Part shown: positions 7,423 to 15,553 of the stretch, one piece after another
Numbering within the stretch: the first letter of the stretch is position 1
Layout of the letters: each line of letters begins with the position of its first letter
Assembly: GCA_910577035.1 (NCBI GenBank)
Contig: CAJTKW010000052.1
Span: 1-29,305 of the forward strand
Source of the DNA: an uncultured Acetatifactor sp.
GTDB taxonomy: Bacteria > Bacillota > Clostridia > Lachnospirales > Lachnospiraceae
Length of the DNA: 29,305 nt
Direction: 5' to 3'
Notes under the pieces: generated by a model
Told to the model about the DNA's origin: nothing
The model's database searches: none
Seen by the model: the letters and a program-made list of their open reading frames with translations, nothing else
Program-made: the position numbers and the translations under genes

Positions 7423-8766
7423 ATGGCAAAGTTGACATTTACGGGCGGCATACATCCATACGACGGCAAGGACCTGTCCAGGGAAAAACCGATTCAGGAC
7501 TTGCTTCCGGGGAATGAGCTTGTGTATCCGCTCTCCCAGCACATCGGTGCTCCGGCAAAGGCGGTCGTGGGCAAGGGCGACAGGGTGCTGGCCGGGCAGA
7601 AAATAGCGGAAAGCGGAGGATTTGTTTCCGCGCCGATCTATGCCTCCGTATCGGGCACGGTGAAAGCCGTGGAGCCAAGGCGGGTCGTGACCGGGGATAT
7701 GGTCATGAGCATTGTGGTGGAAAATGACGGTTTGTATGAGGATGTAGGCTTTTACCCGCCGGCGCCGCTGGAGAAGCTGAGCAGGGAGGAGATTATTGAC
7801 ATTATCCGTGAGGCAGGCATCGTCGGCATGGGAGGGGCAGGCTTTCCCACTCACGTGAAGCTTTCCCCCAGGGAGCCGGAGAAAATAGAGTATGTGATTG
7901 CAAACTGCGCGGAATGTGAGCCGTATCTGACCTCAGACTACCGCAGAATGCTGGAAGAGCCGGAGAAGCTGGTGGTGGGCCTGCAGATTCTGATGCGGCT
8001 GTTTGAAAATACCCGGGGCAAATATGCCCATGGAATTATAGCCGTGGAGGATAATAAGCCGGATTGTATTTCCCTTTTGCGGCAGCTGACAAAGGACATT
8101 CCCGAGATCAGCGTCAAGGCCTTAAAGACCAAGTATCCCCAGGGCGGCGAGCGGCAGCTGATCTATGCCACTACGGGAAGGAAGATCAATTCCACCATGC
8201 TTCCCGCAGATGTGGGCTGCGTGGTCAATAATGTGGATACCATTGTGGCAGTGTACCGCGCCGTGATAGAGGGAAGGCCCCTGATGGAGAGAATCGTTAC
8301 CGTCACCGGGGATGCCGTGGCAAATCCCGGCAATTTCAGGGTGAAGATCGGTACCAGCTATCAGGAGATACTGGATGCGGCAGGAGGATTCCGCACCAGG
8401 CCGGAAAAGATTATCTGCGGCGGCCCCATGATGGGCTTTGGCATGTTTGATCTGAATGTACCGTCTACCAAGACCTCCACGGCGCTTCTGGGCTTGTCGA
8501 AGGACGATGTGTCGGCTATGGAGCCGGGCCCCTGTATTAATTGCGGGCGGTGTGTGGATGTGTGTCCCGGCAGGGTGATTCCCAGCAGGCTGGCGGACTA
8601 TGCGGAGCATTTTGACGAGGAGGCGTTCCTGGCAAACCATGGCATGGAATGCTGCGAGTGCGGCTGCTGCAGCTTCATTTGTCCTGCAAAGAGGCCGCTG
8701 ACCCAGGAGATCAAATCCATGCGTAAGATACAACTGGCGAAGAAGAAAACAGGAGGAAAGGCATGA
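7423..8766 (+). CDS. rnfC: Rnf complex subunit RnfC
   Basis: Protein of 447 aa. This peripheral subunit of the ferredoxin:NAD+ oxidoreductase (Rnf) is thought to hold the NADH site. The N-terminal RnfC barrel-sandwich region (GGIHPYDGKDLS) is followed by a Complex-I 51-kDa-like nucleotide/FMN region (GIVGMGGAGFPTHVKL near residue 132, NCAECEPYLTSDYR) and an SLBB domain (VTVTGDAVANPGNFRVKIGT). Two [4Fe-4S] motifs close the protein: CINCGRCVDVCPGR near 370-383 and CCECGCCSFICPAKRPL near 409-425. It is the first gene of rnfCDGEAB and overlaps rnfD by 4 bases (ATGA). A GAAAGGACG site lies about 10 bases before ATG 7423. Confidence 0.97.
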   Translation: MAKLTFTGGIHPYDGKDLSREKPIQDLLPGNELVYPLSQHIGAPAKAVVGKGDRVLAGQKIAESGGFVSAPIYASVSGTVKAVEPRRVVTGDMVMSIVVENDGLYEDVGFYPPAPLEKLSREEIIDIIREAGIVGMGGAGFPTHVKLSPREPEKIEYVIANCAECEPYLTSDYRRMLEEPEKLVVGLQILMRLFENTRGKYAHGIIAVEDNKPDCISLLRQLTKDIPEISVKALKTKYPQGGERQLIYATTGRKINSTMLPADVGCVVNNVDTIVAVYRAVIEGRPLMERIVTVTGDAVANPGNFRVKIGTSYQEILDAAGGFRTRPEKIICGGPMMGFGMFDLNVPSTKTSTALLGLSKDDVSAMEPGPCINCGRCVDVCPGRVIPSRLADYAEHFDEEAFLANHGMECCECGCCSFICPAKRPLTQEIKSMRKIQLAKKKTGGKA

Positions 8767-9713
8767 GCGAATTATATAAAGTATCATCAAATCCCCATAT
8801 TCGTTCCCGGGTGACGACGAATGGCATCATGCTGGCGGTCATCATTGCCCTGCTGCCTGCCACCGGCTTCGGAATTTACAATTTCGGGCCCAGGGCGCTG
8901 GCCGTTATTCTGGTGACGGTGGCCGGCACCGTGCTGACGGAGTTCCTGTTTGGACTGTATCAAAAGAAAATGACCATCACCGATCTTTCCGCGGTAGTGA
9001 CCGGGCTTTTGCTTGCCTTAAACCTTCCGGTGGGCATTCCGCTGTGGATGGCGGCACTGGGGGGTGTCTTTGCCATCCTTGTGGTGAAAATGCTGTTCGG
9101 AGGCCTGGGGCAGAATTTCATGAATCCGGCACTGGCCGCCAGGTGTTTCCTGCTGATTTCCTTTCCCACGGCCATGACGGCTTTTGACTGCGATGCCTAT
9201 ACCGGGGCCACTCCTCTGGCAATCTTAAAGGAGGGCGGCCAGGTCAACGTGATGGACATGGTAATCGGACGGACTGCCGGTACTATCGGCGAGACTTCCG
9301 TCATAGCATTGGTTATCGGAGCCTGTTTCCTGCTTCTTCTGGGCGTCATTGATCTGAGGATCCCCGGCAGCTACATAGTAACCTTTGTGGTATTTCTGGC
9401 GGTGACGAACCTGGCGAAGGGACAGTGGCTCTCACCGGCTTACCTTACGGCACAGCTGTCAGGGGGCGGACTGATGCTGGGAGCCTTCTTTATGGCTACG
9501 GATTATGTGACAAGGCCCATCACCATCAAGGGGCAGTATCTTTTCGGAATCTTTCTGGGGCTTATGACCGGAGTGTTCCGGGTCTTCGGCTCCGGAGCGG
9601 AGGGAGTGTCCTACGCCATTATCCTGGGCAACCTGCTGGTGCCGCTGATTGAGAAGATTACGAAGCCGAGAGCCTTCGGGTATGAGAAGGGAGGCAGACG
9701 TCGTGAAAAATAA
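8763..9713 (+). CDS. rnfD: Rnf complex subunit RnfD
   Basis: Protein of 316 aa, a multi-pass membrane subunit of the Rnf pump related to NqrB. About nine hydrophobic segments are visible. The covalent-FMN motif is YTGATPLA, with the acceptor Thr near residue 150. The conserved FGGLGQNFMNPALAARCFLL segment precedes it. Flavin attachment in this family requires an ApbE-type transferase, which is not in this window. The start overlaps the rnfC stop codon and is preceded by AGGAGGAAAGGC. It overlaps rnfG by 11 bases. Confidence 0.97.
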   Translation: MSELYKVSSNPHIRSRVTTNGIMLAVIIALLPATGFGIYNFGPRALAVILVTVAGTVLTEFLFGLYQKKMTITDLSAVVTGLLLALNLPVGIPLWMAALGGVFAILVVKMLFGGLGQNFMNPALAARCFLLISFPTAMTAFDCDAYTGATPLAILKEGGQVNVMDMVIGRTAGTIGETSVIALVIGACFLLLLGVIDLRIPGSYIVTFVVFLAVTNLAKGQWLSPAYLTAQLSGGGLMLGAFFMATDYVTRPITIKGQYLFGIFLGLMTGVFRVFGSGAEGVSYAIILGNLLVPLIEKITKPRAFGYEKGGRRREK

Positions 9714-10341
9714 GAGTGATGTTTCCGTAATGCTGAAGGAGGCAGGAATCCTCTTTTGCATCACATTGATAGCCGGCCTGCTGCTGGGATTTGTCTATGA
9801 GCTCACCAAGGAGCCCAGGCGCATCCAACAGGAAAAGGCCATACAGGAGGCGTGTATTGCCGTATTCCCTGACGCTGCAGAGCAGGGGATTGCGCTGCGG
9901 TTTGATGACATCGGCTACGTGCCGGAGGAAGCGCTTGCCGCGGAGCTGGCGGAAGATAATGTGGAGATAGGAACCGTATTTGCGGCGTACAACGACAGCA
10001 CGCTTTACGGATATGTGGCGGAGGCTGTTTCTACGAAAGCCTATGGCGGTAAAATCGTACTGTACGTGGGTGTGGGGACGGATGGGACGGTGAACGGGGT
10101 CTCCATTACCCAGATTTCCGAGACTGCCGGGCTCGGCATGGAGGCTTCCAATGTCCTGACACCCCAGTTTGCGGGACGGAAGGCTGAGAGCTTTGTTTTC
10201 ACCAAATCCGGTGCCGCGGCGGAGAATGAGGTGGATGCCATCAGTGGTGCCACCATCACCACCAGGGCCGTTACCAATGCGGTGAACGGCGGCCTGAAGG
10301 TTGCGTTGAGATTGCTGGGGGGAGGTGCTGTCAATGAATAA
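9703..10341 (+). CDS. rnfG: Rnf complex subunit RnfG
   Basis: Protein of 212 aa with one N-terminal membrane helix (about residues 13-33, ILFCITLIAGLLLGFVYEL) and an extracytoplasmic FMN-binding domain. The flavinylation motif is DAISGATITTRAVTNAV, with the acceptor Thr near 184. It moves electrons within the Rnf complex via covalent FMN. GTG 9703 is chosen because AAGGGAGG ends 8 bases upstream. The upstream in-frame ATG at 9682 sits in front of that site and would leave it unused. It overlaps both rnfD (11 bases) and rnfE (8 bases). Confidence 0.95.
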   Translation: MKNKSDVSVMLKEAGILFCITLIAGLLLGFVYELTKEPRRIQQEKAIQEACIAVFPDAAEQGIALRFDDIGYVPEEALAAELAEDNVEIGTVFAAYNDSTLYGYVAEAVSTKAYGGKIVLYVGVGTDGTVNGVSITQISETAGLGMEASNVLTPQFAGRKAESFVFTKSGAAAENEVDAISGATITTRAVTNAVNGGLKVALRLLGGGAVNE

Positions 10342-11110
10342 GGCGGTTGAAAGGCTGCACAACGGTTTTATCAAGGAAAATCCCACCTTTGTGCTGATGC
10401 TGGGCATGTGCCCTACGCTGGCGGTGACTACATCGGCCGTCAACGGGCTGGGTATGGGCCTGACTACCATGGTGGTGCTGGCCCTGAGTAATCTGTTTAT
10501 TTCCCTGCTCAGAAGGGTGATTCCAAACAGAGTGAGAATTCCGGCGTTTATCGTAATTATTGCGTCCTTTGTCACGATTGTGCAGCTTCTGCTTGAGGCG
10601 TATCTGCCGGCGCTGAACAAGTCGCTGGGGGTCTATATTCCGCTGATTGTGGTGAACTGTATCATTCTGGGCCGGGCGGAGGCCTACGCTTACTCCAATC
10701 CGCCGGCGGCCTCCCTGTTTGACGGTATCGGCATGGGACTTGGCTTCTCCTTTGCGCTGACCTGTATCGGTGCGGTGAGAGAGCTTTTGGGGGCAGGCAA
10801 ATTGTTCGGCTTCCCGGTGCTGCCGTCTTCCTTTGAGCCCATCCGGATCTTCGGGCAGGCTCCCGGGGCCTTTTTGGTGCTGGCGTGCCTGGTGGCGCTG
10901 CAGAATTATATCAAGGGAAAGCGGAAAAAGGCAGGAAAGCCCTACGAGAAAATCGGTTCCGGCTGCAGCGAGGATTGCATGAACTGTTCGGAGAAGGGCT
11001 GCAGCAGACGATTCTATGATGAAAATGCCGGCGGACGGACGGGAAGTACGGAGAAGCCGCAAAAGGCGGCACGGCCGGAGATCATAGACTTGGAAAAGGA
11101 GGGGAAATAA
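10334..11110 (+). CDS. rnfE: Rnf complex subunit RnfE, with a cysteine-rich C-terminal tail
   Basis: Protein of 258 aa, an integral membrane subunit homologous to RnfA and NqrD/E. The family core ends near residue 200 (FLVLACLVALQNYIKGK). Conserved pieces include NPTFVLMLGMCPTLAVT, the LGVYIPLIVVNCIILGRAEAYA segment and GIGMGLGFSFALTCIGAVREL. Core cysteines (MCPTLA and VVNCIIL) match those proposed to hold an Fe-S centre between RnfA and RnfE. The remaining ~50 residues are hydrophilic and contain C-x3-C-x2-C-x4-C at about 211-223. This tail is absent from proteobacterial RnfE, and its role is unknown. ATG 10334 follows GGGGGGAGG; rnfA begins at the next base after the stop codon. Confidence 0.96.
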   Translation: MNKAVERLHNGFIKENPTFVLMLGMCPTLAVTTSAVNGLGMGLTTMVVLALSNLFISLLRRVIPNRVRIPAFIVIIASFVTIVQLLLEAYLPALNKSLGVYIPLIVVNCIILGRAEAYAYSNPPAASLFDGIGMGLGFSFALTCIGAVRELLGAGKLFGFPVLPSSFEPIRIFGQAPGAFLVLACLVALQNYIKGKRKKAGKPYEKIGSGCSEDCMNCSEKGCSRRFYDENAGGRTGSTEKPQKAARPEIIDLEKEGK

Positions 11111-11719
11111 ATGTTTGCCATGGTGATCCATAAGATCGGAGAGTTCCTGCTGCTGCTGGTCAGCACCTCTCTGGTGAGCAATGTTGTTCTCAGCCAGTTT
11201 TTGGGGTTATGTCCCTTCCTGGGAGTTTCCAGAAAGGTGAAAACCGCAGGCGGCATGGGAGTGGCGGTGATTTTTGTCATCACCCTGGCCAGTGCCGTGG
11301 CGGGAATTATTAATAAATTCGTACTGATTAGACTGAATGTGCGGTATCTGGATACCATAGTATTTATCCTGGTGATTGCGGCGCTGGTACAGTTTGTGGA
11401 GATGTTTTTAAAGAAGGCGATGCCATCCCTCTACGAGGCCCTTGGTGTGTACCTGCCCCTGATCACCACCAATTGTGCGGTATTGGGGGTGGCAATCAGC
11501 AATGAGCAGGCGGAGTACAGTATCGGCATGGGCACGCTGGTGGGATTTGGCACAGCGGTGGGATTTACCGTTGCCATTGTAATCCTGGCGGGCATCCGGG
11601 AGAAGATCGAATACAACGATGTGCCGGAAGCTTTTAAAGGGATGCCCCTGGTGCTTCTGACGGCAGGCCTGATGGCAATTGCCTTTATCGGATTTTCCGG
11701 CTTGTCCGGGGCTCTTTAG
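11111..11719 (+). CDS. rnfA: Rnf complex subunit RnfA
   Basis: Protein of 202 aa, an integral membrane subunit with about six helices. Family segments visible are NVVLSQFLGLCPFLGVSRK, with a core cysteine, and YLPLITTNCAVLGVAI with the second cysteine. Together with RnfE these cysteines are thought to bind an intramembrane Fe-S cluster on the electron route. It starts directly after the rnfE stop codon, with AAGGAGGGG 7 bases upstream of ATG. The length is close to the usual 190-200 aa. Confidence 0.97.
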   Translation: MFAMVIHKIGEFLLLLVSTSLVSNVVLSQFLGLCPFLGVSRKVKTAGGMGVAVIFVITLASAVAGIINKFVLIRLNVRYLDTIVFILVIAALVQFVEMFLKKAMPSLYEALGVYLPLITTNCAVLGVAISNEQAEYSIGMGTLVGFGTAVGFTVAIVILAGIREKIEYNDVPEAFKGMPLVLLTAGLMAIAFIGFSGLSGAL

Positions 11720-11734
11720 GAAGGGGGAGGACAT

Positions 11735-12532
11735 ATGAGTGTAGTAGGAATTATCACGGCTACGGCAGTGGTTGGTGTAGTCGGTATCTTTGTCGGCGTC
11801 TTCCTGGGAGCCGCGGGTATTAAGTTCAAGGTGCAGGTGGATGAGAAGGAGGAGGCCGTGCTGGCGGCGCTTCCCGGAAATAACTGCGGCGGCTGTGGAT
11901 ATGCGGGCTGTTCCGGCCTGGCGGCGGCTATTGCCAAGGGGGAGGCTCCCGTGAATGCCTGTCCCGTTGGCGGCGAGGCGGTAGGAAAGCAGATTGCAGG
12001 GATTATGGGCGTGGAAGCGGAAAACACCGTGAGGCAGGTGGCCTTTGTGGCCTGCCAGGGCGACTGTGACCGCACAAAGAAGGACTACGAGTATTACGGA
12101 ATCGAGGACTGCCGGATGATGAGCTTCGTGCCCGGCGGCGGACCGAAGTCCTGTAACAGCGGCTGCCTGGGCTTTGGCACCTGCGTAAAGGTCTGTCCCT
12201 TTGACGCGATTCATGTGGTAAACGGTGTGGCGGTGGTGGATAAGGAGAAGTGTAAGGCCTGTGGGAAATGTATCGCCGTCTGCCCCAAGAAGCTGATCTC
12301 CCTGGTGCCTTATGAAGCTAAGCTGGGGGTAGCATGCAGTTCAAAGGACAAGGGGCCTGTCACCATGAAGGTCTGCGATACGGGGTGTATCGGCTGCGGC
12401 ATCTGCGTAAAGAATTGTCCGGTACAGGCGGTGACGGTGACGGAGTTCCATGCCGCCATCGACCAGGAAAAATGTGTGGGCTGCGGCGCCTGCGCGGAGA
12501 AATGTCCGAAAAAGGCGATTATTAAGCTGTGA
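11735..12532 (+). CDS. rnfB: Rnf complex subunit RnfB (multi-[4Fe-4S] ferredoxin-like)
   Basis: Protein of 265 aa and the entry point of electrons from ferredoxin into Rnf. An N-terminal membrane helix (about 3-28) precedes an RnfB-type cluster motif NNCGGCGYAGCSGLA...NACPVGG near 49-78. The rest is ferredoxin-like, with four more cysteine motifs: CNSGCLGFGTCVKVCP, CKACGKCIAVCP, CIGCGICVKNCP and CVGCGACAEKCP. It is the last gene of the operon (order C-D-G-E-A-B). GGGGGAGG lies 4-11 bases before ATG 11735. A weak hairpin follows the stop codon. Confidence 0.97.
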   Translation: MSVVGIITATAVVGVVGIFVGVFLGAAGIKFKVQVDEKEEAVLAALPGNNCGGCGYAGCSGLAAAIAKGEAPVNACPVGGEAVGKQIAGIMGVEAENTVRQVAFVACQGDCDRTKKDYEYYGIEDCRMMSFVPGGGPKSCNSGCLGFGTCVKVCPFDAIHVVNGVAVVDKEKCKACGKCIAVCPKKLISLVPYEAKLGVACSSKDKGPVTMKVCDTGCIGCGICVKNCPVQAVTVTEFHAAIDQEKCVGCGACAEKCPKKAIIKL

Positions 12533-12535
12533 AGC

Positions 12536-12568
12536 GGGGAAGAAAGCCTGTGAAGGGCCATTCTTCCC
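12536..12568 (+). other. hairpin after rnfB
   Basis: GGGAAGAA (12537-12544) can pair with TTCTTCCC (12561-12568) around a 16-base loop, starting four bases after the rnfB stop codon. There is no T-tract, so it is a poor intrinsic terminator. It may only stabilise the 3' end of the rnf mRNA or attenuate read-through into the GH25 gene. Confidence 0.3.
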
Positions 12569-12615
12569 GAAGTACCATTACCTGAGAACGGGAAAGGAGG
12601 CGGAGAGGCCGGGAT

Positions 12616-13707
12616 ATGAAACTGCATGATGATTATAACGATCGGTCCGGCATGACTCCCACGGTGGTGATGACCATTGTGGCGGTTACGGTATTTATTG
12701 CCATTATTCTGGTGATCGTTCTATTGGCCAATAATACCGGCAAAGGCCACGGAAACAGGAACCCGGGGCAGCAGGGGCCCTCTTCCCCTGTGATCCTGAC
12801 CCCGGAACCGGACAGCGCCTCCCCGGAGGGCAGTAATCTGCACCCGGAAGATCTTGATTTCTGGGATAAATTTCCGCCCAGGGAAGAGGAGACACCGAAG
12901 CCTTCGGAGCCTGTGGTACAGGAAAAGGTGGAAAACGATCCTGCCACCGACGGGAAGCATACCATGGTGGTGAACAGGAAGGGGGAGGAGGAGTGGGTGC
13001 TGATCAGCCCCTATCTTCCCAAGCATGAATATGATTTCACCAGGCTGGTCTGTCAGTCCGATCTGATGAAATATTATGAGAACGGCAAGCAGGTATCCTA
13101 TGTGGGGGTGGATGTTTCAAAGGACCAGGATTATATCGACTTTGGAAAGGTCAGGAAGGCAGGAATCAATTTTGTCATGATCCGCGTCGGTGCGAGAGGG
13201 TACGGTACCGGGCAGCTGATTGTGGATGAGTATTTCGCCGAAAATATGAAGCGTGCTGCCGATGCCGGGCTTGACGTGGGCGTATATTTTTCCTCCCAGG
13301 CCATTACGGAAGAGGAGGCCATAGAGGAGGCAAACCTGGTCCTGGAAAGCCTGGGGGAGTACACCGTTTCTTATCCTGTGGCCTTTGACATGGAATTTGT
13401 ACCCAATGATACAGCCAGGATCGATGCCCTGAGCAAATCGGAGCGCACCAATATAGCAAAGGCTTTTCTGGATACGGTGGAAGCCGCAGGCTATAAAACG
13501 ATTCTCTATGGGAACAAGGAATGGCTGATTAAGGAGATTGACATGTCCAAGCTGACGGCCTATGACGTGTGGCTGGCCCAGGCGGCAGATATTCCCGATT
13601 ACCCTTATAAATTCAGCATGTGGCAGTACAGCACCCAGGGATCGGTAGACGGGATTGCCGGGCCGGTGAACCTGAATATCAGCTTTATTGATTATGCGGA
13701 AAAGTAG
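12616..13707 (+). CDS. membrane-anchored glycoside hydrolase family 25 lysozyme-like protein
   Basis: Protein of 363 aa. A short cytoplasmic N-terminus is followed by one membrane helix (about 16-38, VVMTIVAVTVFIAIILVIVLL), a Pro/Ser/Glu-rich linker (about 40-110) and a GH25 muramidase domain (about 160-360). The catalytic acids are visible: GVDVSKDQ (Asp166) and FDMEF (Asp258, Glu260). WLAQAA and the C-terminal MWQYSTQGSVDGIAGPVNLN are also typical. GH25 enzymes cleave the MurNAc-GlcNAc bond of peptidoglycan, so this would act outside the membrane. GAGAGG lies about 7 bases before ATG 12616. Its 3' end overlaps the end of the opposite-strand AP2/HNH-like gene by 23 bases. Confidence 0.93.
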   Translation: MKLHDDYNDRSGMTPTVVMTIVAVTVFIAIILVIVLLANNTGKGHGNRNPGQQGPSSPVILTPEPDSASPEGSNLHPEDLDFWDKFPPREEETPKPSEPVVQEKVENDPATDGKHTMVVNRKGEEEWVLISPYLPKHEYDFTRLVCQSDLMKYYENGKQVSYVGVDVSKDQDYIDFGKVRKAGINFVMIRVGARGYGTGQLIVDEYFAENMKRAADAGLDVGVYFSSQAITEEEAIEEANLVLESLGEYTVSYPVAFDMEFVPNDTARIDALSKSERTNIAKAFLDTVEAAGYKTILYGNKEWLIKEIDMSKLTAYDVWLAQAADIPDYPYKFSMWQYSTQGSVDGIAGPVNLNISFIDYAEK

Positions 13708-14524
13708 TGTAATCCAGTATTTTCCGGGAAATCTGCAGGGAGGAATAGATCTCTGCGTATTTGCTGGGAGAGAGATCTTCAATGTAATTGGGCAGGAATT
13801 TTTTGGATACGCCGTTTTTATGCAGTATGTCTATGGCCTTGTTATAGGCGATGGCAGCGGTGATCTCGTCATGGTAACGCCCTACGATATAGTTTCCACG
13901 GATATGAATGCGGACAGCATAAACAGGCTGTCCGTTTTTCTGTTCCGGAGTGACGCCGTGGTAGACGTTCAGCACCTCCAGGTTTTCCCGGCGGAAGTCG
14001 CAGGAATCACCGTTGATAAAGCGGTAATCCCGGCCTTCCCTGGCATAGGGTTTGATGCCGTATCGGGAGGCAATACTGACCTGCAGTCCGTAGTCTGCCA
14101 CGAAATAATGGTTTCCGCGGCACATGATCTTATGGGAAGAATAGTAGAACAGGTCATCAGGATCGAATTTCAGCATTTTTACAGGGGACAGGTAGTAGAA
14201 AAACATTTTTTTCCCCATGTAAATGGGATTACCGAAATAAAGCTGGTTATCTCTGAAATTGGCAAGGCAGACCCACTTTTCAAAGGGCAGGGGGCTGTCT
14301 TCGTCATAGCTTTCCGGCCTGCAGGACGGGGTTGCCAGGATACGGCGGCCTTCGAGGTAAGCGGCGTGGGCCTCCCCGGAGGTGGAAAAGCTGCCCAGGC
14401 TGATATGCTTTCCGCGGTAAGTGAGAGAGGCGCGGAAATAAGCCTCCCCGTTTTTACGGAAGGCAGAGTAAACACCTTCGGAATGCTGTTGTCCGGCGTT
14501 ATCCGCCGCAGGGAATCTGTCCAT
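13685..14524 (-). CDS. AP2-like / degenerate HNH-like DNA-binding protein
   Basis: Protein of 279 aa. Two segments resemble bacterial AP2/integrase-type DNA-binding domains: about 17-62 (GVYSAFRKNGEAYFRASLTY, then GKHISLGSFSTSGEAHAAYLEG) and about 208-258 (YHGVTPEQ..., VYAVRIHIRGNYIVGRYHDE, ITAAIAYNKAIDIL). Between them, about 115-205 resembles the HNH_3 fold of homing endonucleases (FDPDDLFYYSSHKI, YRFINGDSCDFRRENLEVLN). The histidine of the usual DHIDGN-type motif is replaced (RFINGD), so nuclease activity is doubtful. ATG 14524 is chosen because AAAGGAGG ends 6 bases upstream; a longer reading from 14608 has no such site. It looks like a domesticated homing-endonuclease relative, perhaps a DNA-binding regulator; this is inference. 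Confidence 0.6.
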   Translation of the reverse strand: MDRFPAADNAGQQHSEGVYSAFRKNGEAYFRASLTYRGKHISLGSFSTSGEAHAAYLEGRRILATPSCRPESYDEDSPLPFEKWVCLANFRDNQLYFGNPIYMGKKMFFYYLSPVKMLKFDPDDLFYYSSHKIMCRGNHYFVADYGLQVSIASRYGIKPYAREGRDYRFINGDSCDFRRENLEVLNVYHGVTPEQKNGQPVYAVRIHIRGNYIVGRYHDEITAAIAYNKAIDILHKNGVSKKFLPNYIEDLSPSKYAEIYSSLQISRKILDYTTFPHNQ

Positions 14525-14569
14525 ATCCGGCCTCCTTTCTGCCCGCAGGCAATGAACCGGGTTAAGGAC

Positions 14570-14599
14570 AGTATAACATCCAAGGTATATAACAGGCAA
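14570..14599 (-). promoter_or_regulatory. candidate promoter of the AP2/HNH-like gene
   Basis: On the minus strand: TTGCCT (14594-14599), an 18-base spacer and TATACT (14570-14575). Transcription would start near 14563, giving a leader of about 40 bases that ends in the strong AAAGGAGG site. This supports the gene being expressed. Confidence 0.5.
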
Positions 14600-14675
14600 T
14601 ACTTTCATATACTGATATATCGGACAGGCAAGGCTGTTCCGGAATCAGATATGAAAGGACAGGGCATATACATAT

Positions 14676-15509
14676 ATGTACAAGAAAGCGTTAAGTTTGT
14701 TGCTGCTTTGTAATGGGATCGTATTAATGGGCTGCTTCTGCGTTCAGGAGGTTGCGCAGGCGGCGCTGGCGGCGGCCCCGCATGTGCTGCTGAGGCTGGA
14801 GGACATGGAGGCCGTATCGCCGGAGCAGGCCCTGCTGAGGCTGGAGGACATGGAGGCTGTATCGTCAGAACAGGCCCTGCTGAGGCTGGAGGACATGGAG
14901 GCCGTATCGCCGGAGCAGGCCCTGCTGAGGCTGGAGGACATGGAGGCCATGTCGCCGGAGCAGGTGCTGCCGGGAATGGCGGACATGGAGCTTCTGTCAC
15001 AGGGGCAGATCCTTTCGGAGGCGGCGGAGGGCAGAAGCAGCGCCGGGGTGGGAATTGCGGATGTGACTGCGTCGGGGCAGCGGGTGGTGAGCTACAGTGT
15101 AATGGAACAGGGAGAGTATCGCTTCCTGGAGGAAGACGAGCTTGACGTGCTCCGCCGGATAGTGGAGGCAGAGGCCGGCAATGAGGACGAAGACGGCCGG
15201 CTGCTGGTGGCAAATGTGGTATTAAACCGGGTGGACAGCGACAGCTTTCCGGATACGGTGACGGAGGTGGTATTTCAGAGCTCCAAGGGCGTCACGCAGT
15301 TCTCGCCGGTGGCCAGCGGGAGAATCCATACCGTGGAAGTCAGTGACGAGACCATTGAAGCGGTGGACAGGGCCCTGGCGGGAGAGGATATTTCCCAGGG
15401 GGCGTTGTATTTTGCAGCCAGGCGGTATGCCAGCAGCAGGAAGATGAAGTGGTTTGACGAGAAGCTTACGTTTCTTTTCCGCCATGGCGGGCATGAATTT
15501 TACAAATAA
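14676..15509 (+). CDS. SleB/CwlJ-type cell-wall hydrolase with an N-terminal 15-residue repeat region
   Basis: Protein of 277 aa. A hydrophobic N-terminus (about 5-22) is followed by either a lipobox-like LMGC (Cys20) or an Ala-rich cleavage site (AQAA). Then come four good copies and one degenerate copy of LLRLEDMEAVSPEQA. The C-terminal Hydrolase_2 (SleB/CwlJ) domain covers about 155-277: LRRIVEAEAGNEDEDGRLLVANVVLNRV, VVFQSSKGVTQFSPV, GALYFAARRY and TFLFRHGGHEFYK. Family members degrade spore cortex or vegetative peptidoglycan; the first Glu of EAEAG is the likely catalytic residue. A rather distant AAAGGACAGGG precedes ATG 14676. It is transcribed away from the AP2/HNH-like gene. Confidence 0.88.
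   Translation: MYKKALSLLLLCNGIVLMGCFCVQEVAQAALAAAPHVLLRLEDMEAVSPEQALLRLEDMEAVSSEQALLRLEDMEAVSPEQALLRLEDMEAMSPEQVLPGMADMELLSQGQILSEAAEGRSSAGVGIADVTASGQRVVSYSVMEQGEYRFLEEDELDVLRRIVEAEAGNEDEDGRLLVANVVLNRVDSDSFPDTVTEVVFQSSKGVTQFSPVASGRIHTVEVSDETIEAVDRALAGEDISQGALYFAARRYASSRKMKWFDEKLTFLFRHGGHEFYK
14787..15011. repeat. 45-bp in-frame tandem repeat, 4 good copies plus one degenerate
   Basis: Copies begin at 14787, 14832, 14877, 14922 and 14967. The first four are nearly identical. The third matches the first almost exactly, while the second carries synonymous and conservative changes (GTATCGTCAGAA versus GTATCGCCGGAG). The fifth is only partly similar. The repeat keeps the reading frame, so copy number can change without breaking the gene. 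Confidence 0.95.
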
Positions 15510-15553
15510 TCACAGCAGGTCTTTCCTGGAAGGAACCGTTGTGAACAAAGTGC

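Noticed and set aside
13688..14713. Long plus-strand frame of 341 codons opposite the AP2/HNH-like gene
   Set aside because: It has no ribosome-binding site, resembles nothing known and runs into the SleB-like gene. The minus-strand protein has recognisable domains, a promoter and a strong ribosome-binding site.
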